A stretch of DNA of 64,000 bases from Sphingomonas sp. PAMC 26605 (GTDB lineage: Bacteria > Pseudomonadota > Alphaproteobacteria > Sphingomonadales > Sphingomonadaceae): contig NZ_JH584241.1 in the NCBI RefSeq assembly GCF_000241485.1, positions 1,601,110-1,665,109 on the forward strand, in the 5' to 3' direction. The position numbers and the translations under genes are program-made. This document shows positions 42,463 through 52,326 of this stretch, piece by piece. How positions within the stretch are numbered: the first letter of the stretch is position 1; every line of letters begins with the position of its first letter. Below the pieces are notes generated by a model. The model ran no database searches and was not told the DNA's origin. It saw only the letters and a program-made list of their open reading frames with translations.

Positions 42463-44956
42463 TCGCCGCCTGCGCTCCACCGCCGTGCTGCGCGCAGGCC
42501 TCGCCGCGGCGATGCTGACGGCCCCGCGCGCGCTGTCGGCGGCGCCCGCCGTCGCGCCGCGGATCGAGCTGCCCGCCATCGCCGCGCTGTTCGACGACGC
42601 CGTCACCGGTGGGCAGGACGTGCCGCGCGCGTCGCCCGGGCCGACCGTCGATCTCGAGGCGCCGCTGTTGCTCAACGGTCGCTTGATCGGGGAGATCGAC
42701 GTCAGCGCCGATCTGATCGGCAACGGGACGGTCGACGCCAAGCGCTTCCTCGGGTTGCTGACGCCGCTGCTCGATCCGCAATTGATCGCGGCGCTGCGAC
42801 TGCGGATCGCCGGACGCGCGCGGGTCAAGGCTTCCGACCTGAGCGTCTCGTCGCTCGCGGTCCGTTTCGACTCGGCCGCGCTCGAGCTTCACGTCACCGC
42901 GCCGACCAGTGCGCTGACGCTGCAGAATCTGAGCCTTAGCGGGATCGGCATTCCCCGCCCCGAGATGTTCCAGCCGCAGGCGCGCTTTGCGGGCGGGGTC
43001 GCGCTGGCGGCCGATCAGACCTTCATCGAATCGGGCCCCGATGCGGGACGCGCGCCGTTCCGGCTGAGCGCCGACGGCTTCGTCACGGTCGGCGCCTTTC
43101 CCGGGCTGACGCTGCGCGGGGGCGGCACGTTTACCGAGCGCGTGGGCGGCTACACGTTCGAGCGCGAACAGACCCGGCTGAGCTATGACTGGTTCGCAAA
43201 GGCGATCCATGCGGTCGCGGGCGAATTCACCTCGACCGCGACCGGCTTCCAGGGTGCGGGGCAGCTTCTCGGGATCGGGATCGCGCGCGATTATGCCGGG
43301 ATCCGACCGTTCGAGAACATCCGCCCTTCGGGGCGGGGTTTCGTCACGATCGAGCGCGCCTCGACGATCATCGTCGAGACCAACGGCGTCGAGACGCGGC
43401 GGCTGCGCGTCGATCCCGGCCGGTATCAGCTGACCGACCTGTCGTCGCAATTCGGCGCGAACGACGTGCGCCTGCTGATCGAGGACCAATTCGGCCGGCG
43501 TGAACTGGCGAGCGCGAGCTTCTTTGCGGCCACCGCGATGCTCGCCGGCGGGCTGACCGACTTCGGCTTCCATATCGGCAAGCAGACGTCCAACCAGGGC
43601 GGGTATGACGGGCCGTTCACGCTGACCGGCTATGTCCGCCACGGGTTCGGCGACGTCGTCACGCTCGGCATGGGCGCACAGACGGCGGGGAGCGACTGGC
43701 AGCTGACCGGCGAAGCGGTGGTCGGCACGCCGATCGGGCTGTTCCGCGCGCAGGCCGCCGCGAGCCGGATCGACGGACGCGGCGGCCAGGCGTTCAGCCT
43801 CGACTATCTGCAGACGTTCGAATGGGCCGGGGGAACGTGGAACCTGACGATGCTGGCCAACAGCTATTCGTCGCGTTTCGGATCGCCGTTCGACCGCAAC
43901 GGCCGCTTCAACGACACGGCGTGGCGGATCGACGGGCGGATCGACTATCGTCGCGCCGATTTCGGGCTCGGGCTGACCGCGAGCATTGGGCGATCGCGCG
44001 CGAACGATCAGCGCGACGGTGTCGAAGCCACGGGCTATGTGTCGCGCGGACGCCTCGTTTTCACCGGGACCGCGGGGATCGAGCGCGAAGGCGGCGGCGC
44101 GTGGGGGCCGCGCGTGTTGCTCGGTGTTTCGCTGCGGCTCAGCCGGCGCGTGACGGCATCGCTGCAAGGCGACAGCAACCGCAGCCAGATCGTCGCCGAG
44201 ATTGATCGCAGCCCGGTCGACCAGGTCGGCGATCTTTCCGGTCGGCTGCAAGTGCGCCGCAGCGACGGCGCGATCGGGCTCGCCGGCGAAGCGCGCTATT
44301 TCGGCAACCGATTCATCGCCGGGGTCCAGCAAAGCGACGTGTTCGCGACCACGACCGCCATCACGCCGAGCCACGAGACACGCGTGCGGTTCACGACCTT
44401 TGCGGGCTTCGCCGACGGCGCGGTGGCGATCGGGCGTCCACCCTTCGGCGGCTTCGCGATCTACGACCGGCATGCGACGCTCGCGAACGCCCAGGTCACG
44501 GTGCGCGACGAGAGCGGTCTGCTGGTCGGGCGGCAGGACTGGCTGGGCTCGGCGCTGGTGCCCTTCAACCGGGTGTTCAGCCCGGTCGAGCACAGCTACG
44601 ACGTCGATCCGCTCCCGGTCGGATACGATCTCGGCGAAGGACGGCTGCTCGCCTTCCCCGGCGCCGCGTCGGGGTATCGCGTCGCGGTGGGCTCCGACGC
44701 CTCGCGCGTCGCGCTCGGCTTCCTCGTCGCCCCGTCGGGTCCGCTCGCCAATTTCTCGGCAGAGGCGCGCAAGCTCGGCGGCGATCGGCTGACCCGCCCG
44801 TTCTTCACCAACGCCGAAGGCCGCTTCGCGATCGATCGCCTCAGCCCCGGCACCTATCTCCTGCTGATCGGCGGTACCGAAGTCGCGCGGATCACCATCC
44901 CTGCAAAATCGGAAGGACTGGTGGATGTGGGTCGCCTCGCCGCCACGGCTCCTTAG
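42443..44956 (+). CDS. outer-membrane usher of a chaperone-usher pilus
   Basis: I chose ATG 42443 with GGGGA six bases upstream. The 837-residue protein has a signal peptide (AAMLTAPRALSAAP), an N-terminal chaperone-binding region, a long beta-barrel (RLSYDWFAKAIHAVAGEF onward) and C-terminal plug/C-domains (RDESGLLVGRQDW, then YDVDPLPVGYDL as in ushers). It forms the secretion pore for pilus subunits. It is close to the size of archaic-class ushers. It overlaps the tip gene by 32 bases. Confidence 0.88.
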   Translation: MEMRCNDRRLRSTAVLRAGLAAAMLTAPRALSAAPAVAPRIELPAIAALFDDAVTGGQDVPRASPGPTVDLEAPLLLNGRLIGEIDVSADLIGNGTVDAKRFLGLLTPLLDPQLIAALRLRIAGRARVKASDLSVSSLAVRFDSAALELHVTAPTSALTLQNLSLSGIGIPRPEMFQPQARFAGGVALAADQTFIESGPDAGRAPFRLSADGFVTVGAFPGLTLRGGGTFTERVGGYTFEREQTRLSYDWFAKAIHAVAGEFTSTATGFQGAGQLLGIGIARDYAGIRPFENIRPSGRGFVTIERASTIIVETNGVETRRLRVDPGRYQLTDLSSQFGANDVRLLIEDQFGRRELASASFFAATAMLAGGLTDFGFHIGKQTSNQGGYDGPFTLTGYVRHGFGDVVTLGMGAQTAGSDWQLTGEAVVGTPIGLFRAQAAASRIDGRGGQAFSLDYLQTFEWAGGTWNLTMLANSYSSRFGSPFDRNGRFNDTAWRIDGRIDYRRADFGLGLTASIGRSRANDQRDGVEATGYVSRGRLVFTGTAGIEREGGGAWGPRVLLGVSLRLSRRVTASLQGDSNRSQIVAEIDRSPVDQVGDLSGRLQVRRSDGAIGLAGEARYFGNRFIAGVQQSDVFATTTAITPSHETRVRFTTFAGFADGAVAIGRPPFGGFAIYDRHATLANAQVTVRDESGLLVGRQDWLGSALVPFNRVFSPVEHSYDVDPLPVGYDLGEGRLLAFPGAASGYRVAVGSDASRVALGFLVAPSGPLANFSAEARKLGGDRLTRPFFTNAEGRFAIDRLSPGTYLLLIGGTEVARITIPAKSEGLVDVGRLAATAP

Positions 44957-45821
44957 GATCGCGCTCTGCGCGCTCGCGCTCGTCGTCGCGGCGGGCGATG
45001 CGCGCGCGTGCGCGGTGCGGCTCGGCCCGATCGTCTCGTCGCCGATCGCCTATGATCCGTTCGCGCTCGGATCGGCGAACGGATCGCTCGGCATCAGCGT
45101 CGACCTGGCCGACGGCGACACCTGCGACACGATCATCGCGCTGACCAACGCGGGCGGATCGCCCCTGCGCGAGTTCCGGTTCGACAGCGGCGGGCGCAGC
45201 ATCGCGCTGCGCGGCGAACTGCGCGAAACCGCCGCCGTGCATGGCACGGGCAGCCCCGACAGCGTCCGGGTCCATCTGTCGCCCGACACGCCGCATGCCG
45301 ATCTGCTGTGGCGCCTCGTCTCCAGCGAGGACGGCGTAGTTCCCCCCGGCGATATTCCGCTCGACATCGTCGCGGCCCCGACCTTGTCGAGCGGATCGAC
45401 CGTGCCGAGCCGTGGGACCTTGATCCTGCGCTCGGTCGCCCGCGCCCAGGCCAATCTCGCGGGCGTGGTGGGGACGTTCGATTCGGGCAGCCAGGCGCAG
45501 ACGATCGATTTCGGCATCCTCACGACGGGCGCCCAGCGCAGGGTGTTCCTGCAGGTTCGCGCCAATGTGTTGGCGCATCTCAGCTTCTCGTCCGAACACC
45601 GGGGTTCGCTCGTCAACGAGGGGGATGCCCGATACCGCGTCGGCTATCAGCTCGCGTTCGACGGCGTGGCGCTCGACCTTTCCGCGCCGCAGCAGCGCGA
45701 GGTCACCGCGCCGCTGTCGATCGCCGGCACCGCCTTCCCGATCGACGTGACGATCGGCGACGTCCGCGGCGCGATGGCGGGCCGCTACAGCGACACTGTC
45801 TCGATCGAGGTGTCGCCTTGA
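44925..45821 (+). CDS. SCPU-domain tip/adhesin-type pilus protein
   Basis: This 298-residue precursor starts inside the usher gene. After a signal peptide (ALCALALVVAAGDARA) it shows two SCPU-like beta domains (about residues 28-155 and 165-297), against one in the major subunit. Two-domain SCPU proteins at the end of archaic pilus operons form the tip and bind surfaces. Cys residues occur only in the N-terminal half (RACAVRL and GDTCDTI). Confidence 0.82.
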   Translation: MWVASPPRLLRIALCALALVVAAGDARACAVRLGPIVSSPIAYDPFALGSANGSLGISVDLADGDTCDTIIALTNAGGSPLREFRFDSGGRSIALRGELRETAAVHGTGSPDSVRVHLSPDTPHADLLWRLVSSEDGVVPPGDIPLDIVAAPTLSSGSTVPSRGTLILRSVARAQANLAGVVGTFDSGSQAQTIDFGILTTGAQRRVFLQVRANVLAHLSFSSEHRGSLVNEGDARYRVGYQLAFDGVALDLSAPQQREVTAPLSIAGTAFPIDVTIGDVRGAMAGRYSDTVSIEVSP

Positions 45822-45862
45822 TTTGATAGGGCTGTTTCGGCCATAAGATTCAGGGGGCATGT

Positions 45863-47821
45863 GTGCAACGGGTTGAGGGTAGCGTAGCGAGTCCTGAAAC
45901 GAGAAGCCCCGTGGGCGCCCACGCGGCCCGCCCGGCGCGTACGTCGGTGTTTATCCGATACGGGTACGCAATCCTCCTCGTCGCCCTGTTCGTCGCCGTT
46001 CGAGCGACGCTGTCGCCCTTGCTTGGCCATGCCGTCGGCTTCACCTTCTTCACCCCCGCCGTTCTGGCGGCCGCCGCGCTTGCCGGTACCGGCCCCGCGC
46101 TCGCCTGCGCGATCCTGTCGGGCGGCACGGTCTACGTGCTCTATCTCTCGGGCCGACCGGAGGCGGCTCCGCTGCTGATCATCTTCGAGGGGGTGAGCCT
46201 CGGGATCATCCTGATGACGCGTCAGATGGAGCGATGGCGCGATCGCGCGCAGCAGGTCGGCGACTTCGCGCGGCTCGAGGCGCAGGAGCTCGCATTGCTG
46301 ATCGACGGGCTCGAGGACCATGCGATCTATCTGACCGATCCCCAGGGCAAGGTGCTGCGCTGGAACCGAGGCGCCGAGCGCCTGAAAGGGTGGAGCGAGG
46401 ATCTCATCCTCGGGCGGTCGTGGGACCTTTTCTACACCGACGAACAGGTGGCACTGGGGCAGCCGCAGCGTGACCTCGAGCATGCGCGCACGCATGGCGG
46501 TTTCGCCGCGGTCCTGCCGCGCCGCCGTGCGGACGGATCGACCTTCCTCGCCGACGTCCGCGTCTCCGCGCTGCGCGCGCCGAGCGGCGATATCCTGGGA
46601 TATGCCAAGATCGTTCGGGACGTGACGCACGAGATGGAGGCGATCGCCCGGATCGAGTCGAGCGAAGCGCAATTGCGCTCGATCCTCGATACCGTGCCCG
46701 AGGCGATGGTAGTGGCCGACGGCACGGGCGCGATCGTATCGTTCGGCACCGCGGCGGAGGCAATGTTCGGCTATTCTGCTGCGGAGATCATCGGGCAGGA
46801 CGTGTCGCTGCTCCTTCCGTTCCCGAAGCGCCAATGGCACAGCAACGTTATCGCGGACTATGTCGCGCGCGGCTACGACGCGAAGATCGGCCAGCGCCGG
46901 CGCGTCATCGGGCAGCGCGCCGACGGCACCGAATTCCCGGTCGAACTGGCGATCGGCAGCACGAGCGGATCCGGGCGCCGGTTGATCACGGCCTTCATGC
47001 GCGACATCACCGAGCAGGAGGAACGCGAGGCGCGCGTGTGCGACCTGCAGGCGCAACTCGTCCACGCGTCGCGCATCAGCGCGATGGGAACGCTGGCGTC
47101 GACGCTGGGCCACGAGCTCGCGCAGCCGATGACCGCGGTCGCGACCTATCTCGAAGGGTGTCGATCGCTCCTGCGCCGCAGCCGAGCGTGTGACCTGAAG
47201 GTGCTGGGCGAGGCGCTGAACGTAGCCAGCAACGAGGCGATCCGCGCCGGAACGATCCTGACGCGGCTGCGCGAGTTCGTACAGCGCGGCGAACTCCTGC
47301 TCGAGGTCTATCCGATCCGCACGCTGATCCACGAAGCCACGACCTTGATGCGCGCACAACTGACCGAGCACGGGATCAAGCTCCACAATCGTCTTCCGGC
47401 CCAAACGGTGAACGTGATCGCCGATCGAATCCAAGTCCAGCAGGTCTTCGTCAATCTGCTCCGAAACGCGATCGAAGCGATGGAAGGCTGCGACGATCGC
47501 GAAATCTGGATCACGTGTCGCGTCGGATCGGCGAGCGCCGTCGAGATCGACGTGGTCGATTCGGGACCAGGCTTGCGCGAGGACGTGCAGGACGATCTCT
47601 TCCGCGCCTTCCGCACGACCAAGACCATGGGGATGGGGCTGGGCCTGTCCATTTGTCAGACGATGATCGAAGCACAAGGAGGGCGCATCGAAGTCCTCCG
47701 AGCCGAAACCGGTGGCGCATGCTTCCGGTTCACGTTGCAACGCGAGGAGCCTGATCATGAATCGGAGCAATTACAGTTCGCCGAGCCAAAGCCAGCTTCC
47801 CGTCATCCACGTCGTCGATGA
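45863..47821 (+). CDS. FixL-like PAS sensor histidine kinase
   Basis: GTG 45863 is the start. The 652-residue protein has three to four N-terminal membrane helices (about residues 30-120), a first PAS domain (143-260; ITL-type DHAIYLTDPQGKVLRWNRGA), a second PAS with PAC (265-395; MVVADGTGAIVSFGTAAEAM), an H-box with H417 in LGHELAQPM, the N-box NLLRNAIEAM, and the ATP-lid motifs DSGPGL and GMGLGLSI. This is the FixL arrangement. Whether the second PAS binds haem cannot be told here. It overlaps the response regulator gene. Confidence 0.88.
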   Translation: MQRVEGSVASPETRSPVGAHAARPARTSVFIRYGYAILLVALFVAVRATLSPLLGHAVGFTFFTPAVLAAAALAGTGPALACAILSGGTVYVLYLSGRPEAAPLLIIFEGVSLGIILMTRQMERWRDRAQQVGDFARLEAQELALLIDGLEDHAIYLTDPQGKVLRWNRGAERLKGWSEDLILGRSWDLFYTDEQVALGQPQRDLEHARTHGGFAAVLPRRRADGSTFLADVRVSALRAPSGDILGYAKIVRDVTHEMEAIARIESSEAQLRSILDTVPEAMVVADGTGAIVSFGTAAEAMFGYSAAEIIGQDVSLLLPFPKRQWHSNVIADYVARGYDAKIGQRRRVIGQRADGTEFPVELAIGSTSGSGRRLITAFMRDITEQEEREARVCDLQAQLVHASRISAMGTLASTLGHELAQPMTAVATYLEGCRSLLRRSRACDLKVLGEALNVASNEAIRAGTILTRLREFVQRGELLLEVYPIRTLIHEATTLMRAQLTEHGIKLHNRLPAQTVNVIADRIQVQQVFVNLLRNAIEAMEGCDDREIWITCRVGSASAVEIDVVDSGPGLREDVQDDLFRAFRTTKTMGMGLGLSICQTMIEAQGGRIEVLRAETGGACFRFTLQREEPDHESEQLQFAEPKPASRHPRRR

Positions 47822-48419
47822 CGAGGAATGGGTTCGCTCCTCGATCGCCTTCCTGCTCGAGAATGAAGGATATCAGGTCTTCCATTGGGAGGACGGACAC
47901 TCGTTCCTGGAACGCGGAACGCGCAACGGCACCAACGAGATCGCGCTGATCGACATCCGGATGCCCGAGCTCGACGGATTCGACGTTCAGGCCCGATTGA
48001 ACGCGGCCGACGATCCCCTGCCCGTAATCCTGCTGACGGGGCATGCCGACGTCAATCTGGCGGTGCGGGCGATGAAGGGTGGCGCGATCGATTTCATCGA
48101 GAAGCCATTCGAGGCCATGGTGCTGCTCAACGCCATACGCGAGGCACTCGCCGAGCGCGCCGTCACCACATTGCGCCGGAAACGCTACAGCGAGGCGGCG
48201 CGCGCGGTGGAGCGGCTGACGGAGCGCGAACTTGAGGTGCTCCAGGGGCTCACCGCTGGCGGCTCGAACAAAGAAATCGCGCAACGGCTCAACCTCAGCC
48301 CGCGAACGGTCGAGACGCACCGGGGCAGCCTGATGGCTAAGCTCGGCGCGACACGATTGTCGACCGCGCTGCGGATCGCCTTCCTCGCCGAACTCGACGA
48401 AAAGGTGGAGGGGCTATAA
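47757..48419 (+). CDS. FixJ-like response regulator
   Basis: ATG 47757 has GAGGAG seven bases upstream; it lies inside the kinase gene, so the pair is coupled. The 220-residue protein has a receiver domain (about residues 14-130) with acidic D21/D22, phospho-acceptor D66 in LIDIRMPE and K116 in FIEKPFEA, and a LuxR HTH (about 155-212; LTAGGSNKEIAQRLNLSPRT). Its partner is the kinase at 45863. The target genes are not known; the pilus operon upstream is one possibility. Confidence 0.9.
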   Translation: MNRSNYSSPSQSQLPVIHVVDDEEWVRSSIAFLLENEGYQVFHWEDGHSFLERGTRNGTNEIALIDIRMPELDGFDVQARLNAADDPLPVILLTGHADVNLAVRAMKGGAIDFIEKPFEAMVLLNAIREALAERAVTTLRRKRYSEAARAVERLTERELEVLQGLTAGGSNKEIAQRLNLSPRTVETHRGSLMAKLGATRLSTALRIAFLAELDEKVEGL

Positions 48420-48640
48420 AGCGGTGACGGTATTGCGGAAGCGCCGTCTTCGTTTGGCGCCCGCCTACAACGCGCGTGGCGCAACCGTCGTGTCACGGGC
48501 GCCTACCGTTGAGCTGCTGCCGGTTTCGTGGACACCGAGTTAAGGTGTCTTTGGAACCGGAGGATGAAGATGAACGCGTTGTCGGTCGGCGTGCCAGGCC
48601 ACGAGAAGTCGAGCACCGCGCATCACATCCGCCGCCGCCA

Positions 48641-49402
48641 TCAAAATGTGGTCCGGCCACCCGATGTATCGAAGGTGGCGGCAGTCGTGAAGCTGCACTC
48701 CTCACTGGCCATGAAGCACACCATTGCGGCGGTCTCGTCGATCTCGCCTAAGCGACCCATCGGGATTTTCGAGCGCATATACTCCACCTGGCTGGGCGGA
48801 AGCTGGGCGAGGATCGGGCTTTCGAACGTCGCCGGGGTAATCGCATTGGCGACGACGCCTTTGCCCGCCAGTTCCTTGCCGAGCGACTTGGTGAGCCCGA
48901 TGACCGCTGCCTTCGACGCCGAATAGGCCGAAGCGTTGGGGTTGCCTTCCTTGCCGGCCACCGACGACACGTTGACGATCCGACCATAGCCGTTCGCCAG
49001 CATGGCCGGCACGATGGCGCGGTTGCAATAGAATAGGCCGTTGACGTTGATCGCCATCACGCGAAGCCAGCTATCGACGGGGTAATCCTGGACCGGCGCG
49101 GTCGAGCCCGTGATGCCGGCCGATGCGACGAGAATGTCCACCTTGCCGAGCGCGGCAACGCTGTCGCGCGCGGCTCGCTCTACTGCTGCATGGTCGGACA
49201 CGTCCAGCGCGACGACGTGGGTCGCGCCGATTTCCGCCCGGGCATCGGCCAGCGAATCGGCGTTCATGTCCCACAGGGCGACGGTGCCGCCCTCGTCGAC
49301 GATACGTTTAGCGACGGCCTTGCCCAGCCCCGACGCACCGCCGGTGACGATCGCACAACGCCCGGAAAAACGGCCCGCGAAACGGGTGGGGGACACGCTC
49401 AT
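48641..49402 (-). CDS. SDR dehydrogenase, probable 2-keto-3-deoxy-L-rhamnonate 4-dehydrogenase
   Basis: ATG 49402 overlaps the stop of the hydrolase gene (ATGA). The 253-residue classical SDR has TGGASGLG (20-27), Asp45 after strand 2 (ALWDMN, favouring NAD+), and catalytic S-Y160-K164 (AYSASKAA). In the Sphingomonas L-rhamnose route an SDR (LRA5) oxidises 2-keto-3-deoxy-L-rhamnonate to the 2,4-diketo acid. Its position as third gene after rhmD and the FAH-family hydrolase makes that the best assignment. The exact substrate is inferred from context. Confidence 0.83.
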   Translation of the reverse strand: MSVSPTRFAGRFSGRCAIVTGGASGLGKAVAKRIVDEGGTVALWDMNADSLADARAEIGATHVVALDVSDHAAVERAARDSVAALGKVDILVASAGITGSTAPVQDYPVDSWLRVMAINVNGLFYCNRAIVPAMLANGYGRIVNVSSVAGKEGNPNASAYSASKAAVIGLTKSLGKELAGKGVVANAITPATFESPILAQLPPSQVEYMRSKIPMGRLGEIDETAAMVCFMASEECSFTTAATFDTSGGRTTF

Positions 49403-50262
49403 GCCACGGCCGCGAGGTCGAAGGCGATCACGTTCTGACACTGCTCGCCCAGCTTTTCGACGCCGAGCCGCACCGTATCGCCTGGCTTCAAGAAAATTGG
49501 AGTGGGTCTCTGCCCCTCACCCACGCCGGGGGGCGTCCCGGTCGTCAACACATCGCCGGGATGCAGCGTGATGAAGCGCGAGACATAGGCGATGCAGTGC
49601 GCGACCGGGAAGATCATCGTCCTTGTGTTGCCGGTCTGGCGGCGCGTGCCGTTGACATCGAGAAACATGTCTAGCGCCTGGCAATCGCCAACCTCGTCCG
49701 GCGTGACGAGCCACGGACCGACGGGGCCGAACGTGTCGCACCCCTTGCCTTTGTCCCACTGGCTACCGAGTTCCTTTTGAAAGGCGCGCTCGGACACGTC
49801 GTTGACGAGAACATAGCCCGCTACATAATCAAGCGCGTCCGCTTCCTCGACGTAACGGCAGGTTGTGCCGATGACGATGCCGAGTTCGACTTCCCAATCG
49901 GTCTTTTGCGAACCCCGCGGAATCATCACCGGGTCGTCGGGGCCGGTCAGGCACGAAATCGCCTTGGTGAAAAAGACAGGCTCGGGTGGTACCGGCAGGC
50001 CGGCTTCGGCCGCGTGATCGGCATAGTTGAGGCCGACCGCGATAAATTTACCGATACCGTTCACCGGGACACCGTAACGCGGCGCACCGCCGACCAACGG
50101 CAGCGTTTCGGGATCGATCGTTCGCAGGAGAGCGATGCTTTCCGGGGTCACCTCGATCGGAGTCAGATCGGGGATGAGGGCCGACAGATCACGGATGCAA
50201 CCGTCTTTGTCGACCAGACCGGGCCTTTCCTCACCCTTCGTACCGTAGCGGCAAAGCTTCAT
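49399..50262 (-). CDS. FAH-family 2,4-diketo-3-deoxy-L-rhamnonate hydrolase
   Basis: This 287-residue fumarylacetoacetate hydrolase-fold enzyme has the metal-site pattern TDWEVELGIVIG (two Glu) and VNDVSER (Asp), and the late GDVLTTGTPPGVG block. Homologues in Sphingomonas (LRA6) split 2,4-diketo-3-deoxy-L-rhamnonate into pyruvate and L-lactate. The neighbouring rhmD and SDR genes provide its precursor, and lldD at 53088 consumes L-lactate. It begins 11 bases after rhmD. The generic alternative, ureidoglycolate lyase, is unlikely in this context. Confidence 0.86.
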   Translation of the reverse strand: MKLCRYGTKGEERPGLVDKDGCIRDLSALIPDLTPIEVTPESIALLRTIDPETLPLVGGAPRYGVPVNGIGKFIAVGLNYADHAAEAGLPVPPEPVFFTKAISCLTGPDDPVMIPRGSQKTDWEVELGIVIGTTCRYVEEADALDYVAGYVLVNDVSERAFQKELGSQWDKGKGCDTFGPVGPWLVTPDEVGDCQALDMFLDVNGTRRQTGNTRTMIFPVAHCIAYVSRFITLHPGDVLTTGTPPGVGEGQRPTPIFLKPGDTVRLGVEKLGEQCQNVIAFDLAAVA

Positions 50263-50273
50263 CGCGCGTTTCC

Positions 50274-51455
50274 TCAGTGCGTATAGGGACGGCGCAGCGG
50301 CACGTCGGGATTTAACGAAACGCCGAAGCCCGGCGCATCGAGCGCGCTGGCCTTGATCCGGCCGTTCACCGGCACGGGTTCCCCCAGCAGTTGCGGAGCG
50401 AACATCGGCACGACTTCGGTCGGCCCCGGGTGCATCATCAGAAACTCGGCGAACGGCGAATTGTGGCGCGTGACGACGAAATGGTAACTATAGACCGACG
50501 ATCCATGCGGGATCACGAGTTTACCATGGGCATCGGCAAGCGCGCTGATCTTGAGCAGTTCGGTAATGCCGCCGCACCAGCCGACGTCGGGCTGGAGGAT
50601 GTCGCAGCACTCCATTTCGAGCAGCATCCGGAATCCCCAACGGGTCGCTTCATGCTCGCCGGTGGTGACGAGCATTCCGCGGGGCACGTTGCGTCGCAGT
50701 GCTGCATAGCCCCAATAATCGTCCGGGCTGATTGCCTCCTCGATCCATTTCAGACCGTATTCGTGGCAGGCGATGGCAAGGCGCGTCGCGTAATCGACGT
50801 CGAGCGCCATCCAGCAATCGTACATCAGCCAGAAATCGTCACCGCATTTTGCGCGCATGTCGGCGAGCATGGCCACGTTCTTGTGCAATCCTTCGAGCCC
50901 CTCGGCCGGGCCGTGGTGGAGTGGCATCTTGCCGCCGATGAATCCCAGGTCCCGGGCGATGTCGGGTCGCGCGCCGGTTGCGTAAAACTGCAGTTCGTCC
51001 CGCACCGCGCCGCCCAGCAAATGATAGACCGGTTCCTGCCGAAGCTTGCCGAGCAAATCCCACAGCGCAAGATCGACACCAGAAATGGCGTTTACGACCA
51101 GTCCCTTGCGCCCGTAATATTGGGTGGAGAAATACATCTGGCCCCAGATTTTTTCCGTCTCCGCGGGATCGCGGCCTTCCAGGAAACGGGCGAGATGCTT
51201 TTCGACGATATAACATGCCGGCTCGCCACCAGTGGTGACTGCAAAACCGATCGTGCCGTCCTCTGCTTCAATCTCGACGACCAAGGTACCCAGCACGTTG
51301 ATGCCGAAGCTGCGGCGCGACTGGCGGTATTCCGGATAACGGCTCATCGGGGTGGCGATGTGGTCATCGATCCAGTGATCACCCGACTGATCGTGATAAT
51401 CCGCGCCGCCACCGGTGGCTGTAAAGGCGCGGACGTGCTTGATCTTCGGCAACAT
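50274..51455 (-). CDS. rhmD: L-rhamnonate dehydratase
   Basis: The 393-residue protein closely matches E. coli RhmD throughout: [20 protein letters not shown] near the N-terminus, [40 protein letters not shown], and HGSSVYSYH with the catalytic His. The metal ligands lie in [14 protein letters not shown] and TTGEHE. It dehydrates L-rhamnonate to 2-keto-3-deoxy-L-rhamnonate. It is the first gene of the minus-strand catabolic operon and is divergent from the IclR gene. Confidence 0.95.
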   Translation of the reverse strand: MLPKIKHVRAFTATGGGADYHDQSGDHWIDDHIATPMSRYPEYRQSRRSFGINVLGTLVVEIEAEDGTIGFAVTTGGEPACYIVEKHLARFLEGRDPAETEKIWGQMYFSTQYYGRKGLVVNAISGVDLALWDLLGKLRQEPVYHLLGGAVRDELQFYATGARPDIARDLGFIGGKMPLHHGPAEGLEGLHKNVAMLADMRAKCGDDFWLMYDCWMALDVDYATRLAIACHEYGLKWIEEAISPDDYWGYAALRRNVPRGMLVTTGEHEATRWGFRMLLEMECCDILQPDVGWCGGITELLKISALADAHGKLVIPHGSSVYSYHFVVTRHNSPFAEFLMMHPGPTEVVPMFAPQLLGEPVPVNGRIKASALDAPGFGVSLNPDVPLRRPYTH

Positions 51456-51514
51456 CCTCTACTCTCCCGTTGCCCGATCCTTAACAAAATTGCCGCGATA
51501 CGAGCAACAGGTAT

Positions 51515-51529
51515 TTTCATATAATGAAA
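51515..51529. promoter_or_regulatory. candidate IclR operator in the rhmD-iclR gap
   Basis: TTTCAT and ATGAAA form a perfect inverted repeat with a three-base centre (ATA). It lies 20 bases before the IclR gene and 60 bases before rhmD, the place from which one site could control both directions. The surrounding sequence is AT-rich compared with the genes. Confidence 0.5.
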
Positions 51530-51548
51530 CGCCGTTTAAGAGAATGGG

Positions 51549-52322
51549 ATGGATGTGGAGCATAACGGCCTAACGACCAGCGGCGGTGCGGCCGGCATCC
51601 AGACCATGATGCGTGGTCTCGACGTGATCGAGGCGGTTTCCGACGGGACAGGTACGCTCAACGAGCTTGCCGAACGGCTCGGCCTGACGCGCAGCACGAC
51701 GCATCGGTTGGCGGCATCGCTCGGCGAACGCGGTTACCTCGCGTTCGCGCCGCGCGAGGGATACCGACTGGGGTCGAAGTTGCTAGCGCTCGGCCATCTC
51801 GCCCACGCGCAGACCGATCTGATACAAACGGTTCGCCCGCACCTCGAAGCGCTGTCCGATCAGACCGGGGACGCGGTGCATTGCGGCGTGCTCGATAACG
51901 GCCAGGCTTTGTATCTCGACAAGATGCCGGGCCGCCGGCGGATCACCATCTCCAGCCGCGTCGGCGATCGTCAACCCCTGAGCTCGACGGGCCTGGGCAA
52001 GGCCCTGATGCGCGATCATCACCCCGATTACTGGCGCGAACGCTTTGCCGCCGATCGCAACGGCGCCGACCCTGTGATCTGGGAAGGTCGCATGCACGAC
52101 TATGCCGCCGCCGGATGCGCATTCGACCTCGAGGAAAACGAGGATCAGATCCGGTGCGTGGCACCGCCCGTGCGCGATGCCGCCGGGCGCGTCGTAGGCG
52201 CGATCAGCGTGTCGAGCGCGGCGCAATATATGAGCGACGACCGGATGAACGCGTTATCGCCCATCGTCGCGCAGACAGCGTTCGCGATCGGGCACGATCT
52301 CGGCTGGAGCCAAGGAGAGTGA
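51549..52322 (+). CDS. IclR-family regulator of L-rhamnose catabolism
   Basis: The 257-residue protein has a winged HTH (about residues 20-78; LNELAERLGLTRSTTHRLAA) and an IclR effector domain (about 95-255; GDAVHCGVLDNGQALYLDKM). It lies between the divergent rhmD operon and the rhamnose dehydrogenase gene, which begins 5 bases after it. I infer that it senses a rhamnose-pathway intermediate and controls both operons. Confidence 0.87.
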   Translation: MDVEHNGLTTSGGAAGIQTMMRGLDVIEAVSDGTGTLNELAERLGLTRSTTHRLAASLGERGYLAFAPREGYRLGSKLLALGHLAHAQTDLIQTVRPHLEALSDQTGDAVHCGVLDNGQALYLDKMPGRRRITISSRVGDRQPLSSTGLGKALMRDHHPDYWRERFAADRNGADPVIWEGRMHDYAAAGCAFDLEENEDQIRCVAPPVRDAAGRVVGAISVSSAAQYMSDDRMNALSPIVAQTAFAIGHDLGWSQGE

Positions 52323-52326
52323 ACCG

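Noticed and set aside
48420..48640. Possible small gene or terminator after the FixJ-like gene
   Set aside because: Only a weak five-base stem (GACGG/CCGTC) and short frames overlapping the SDR end were seen.
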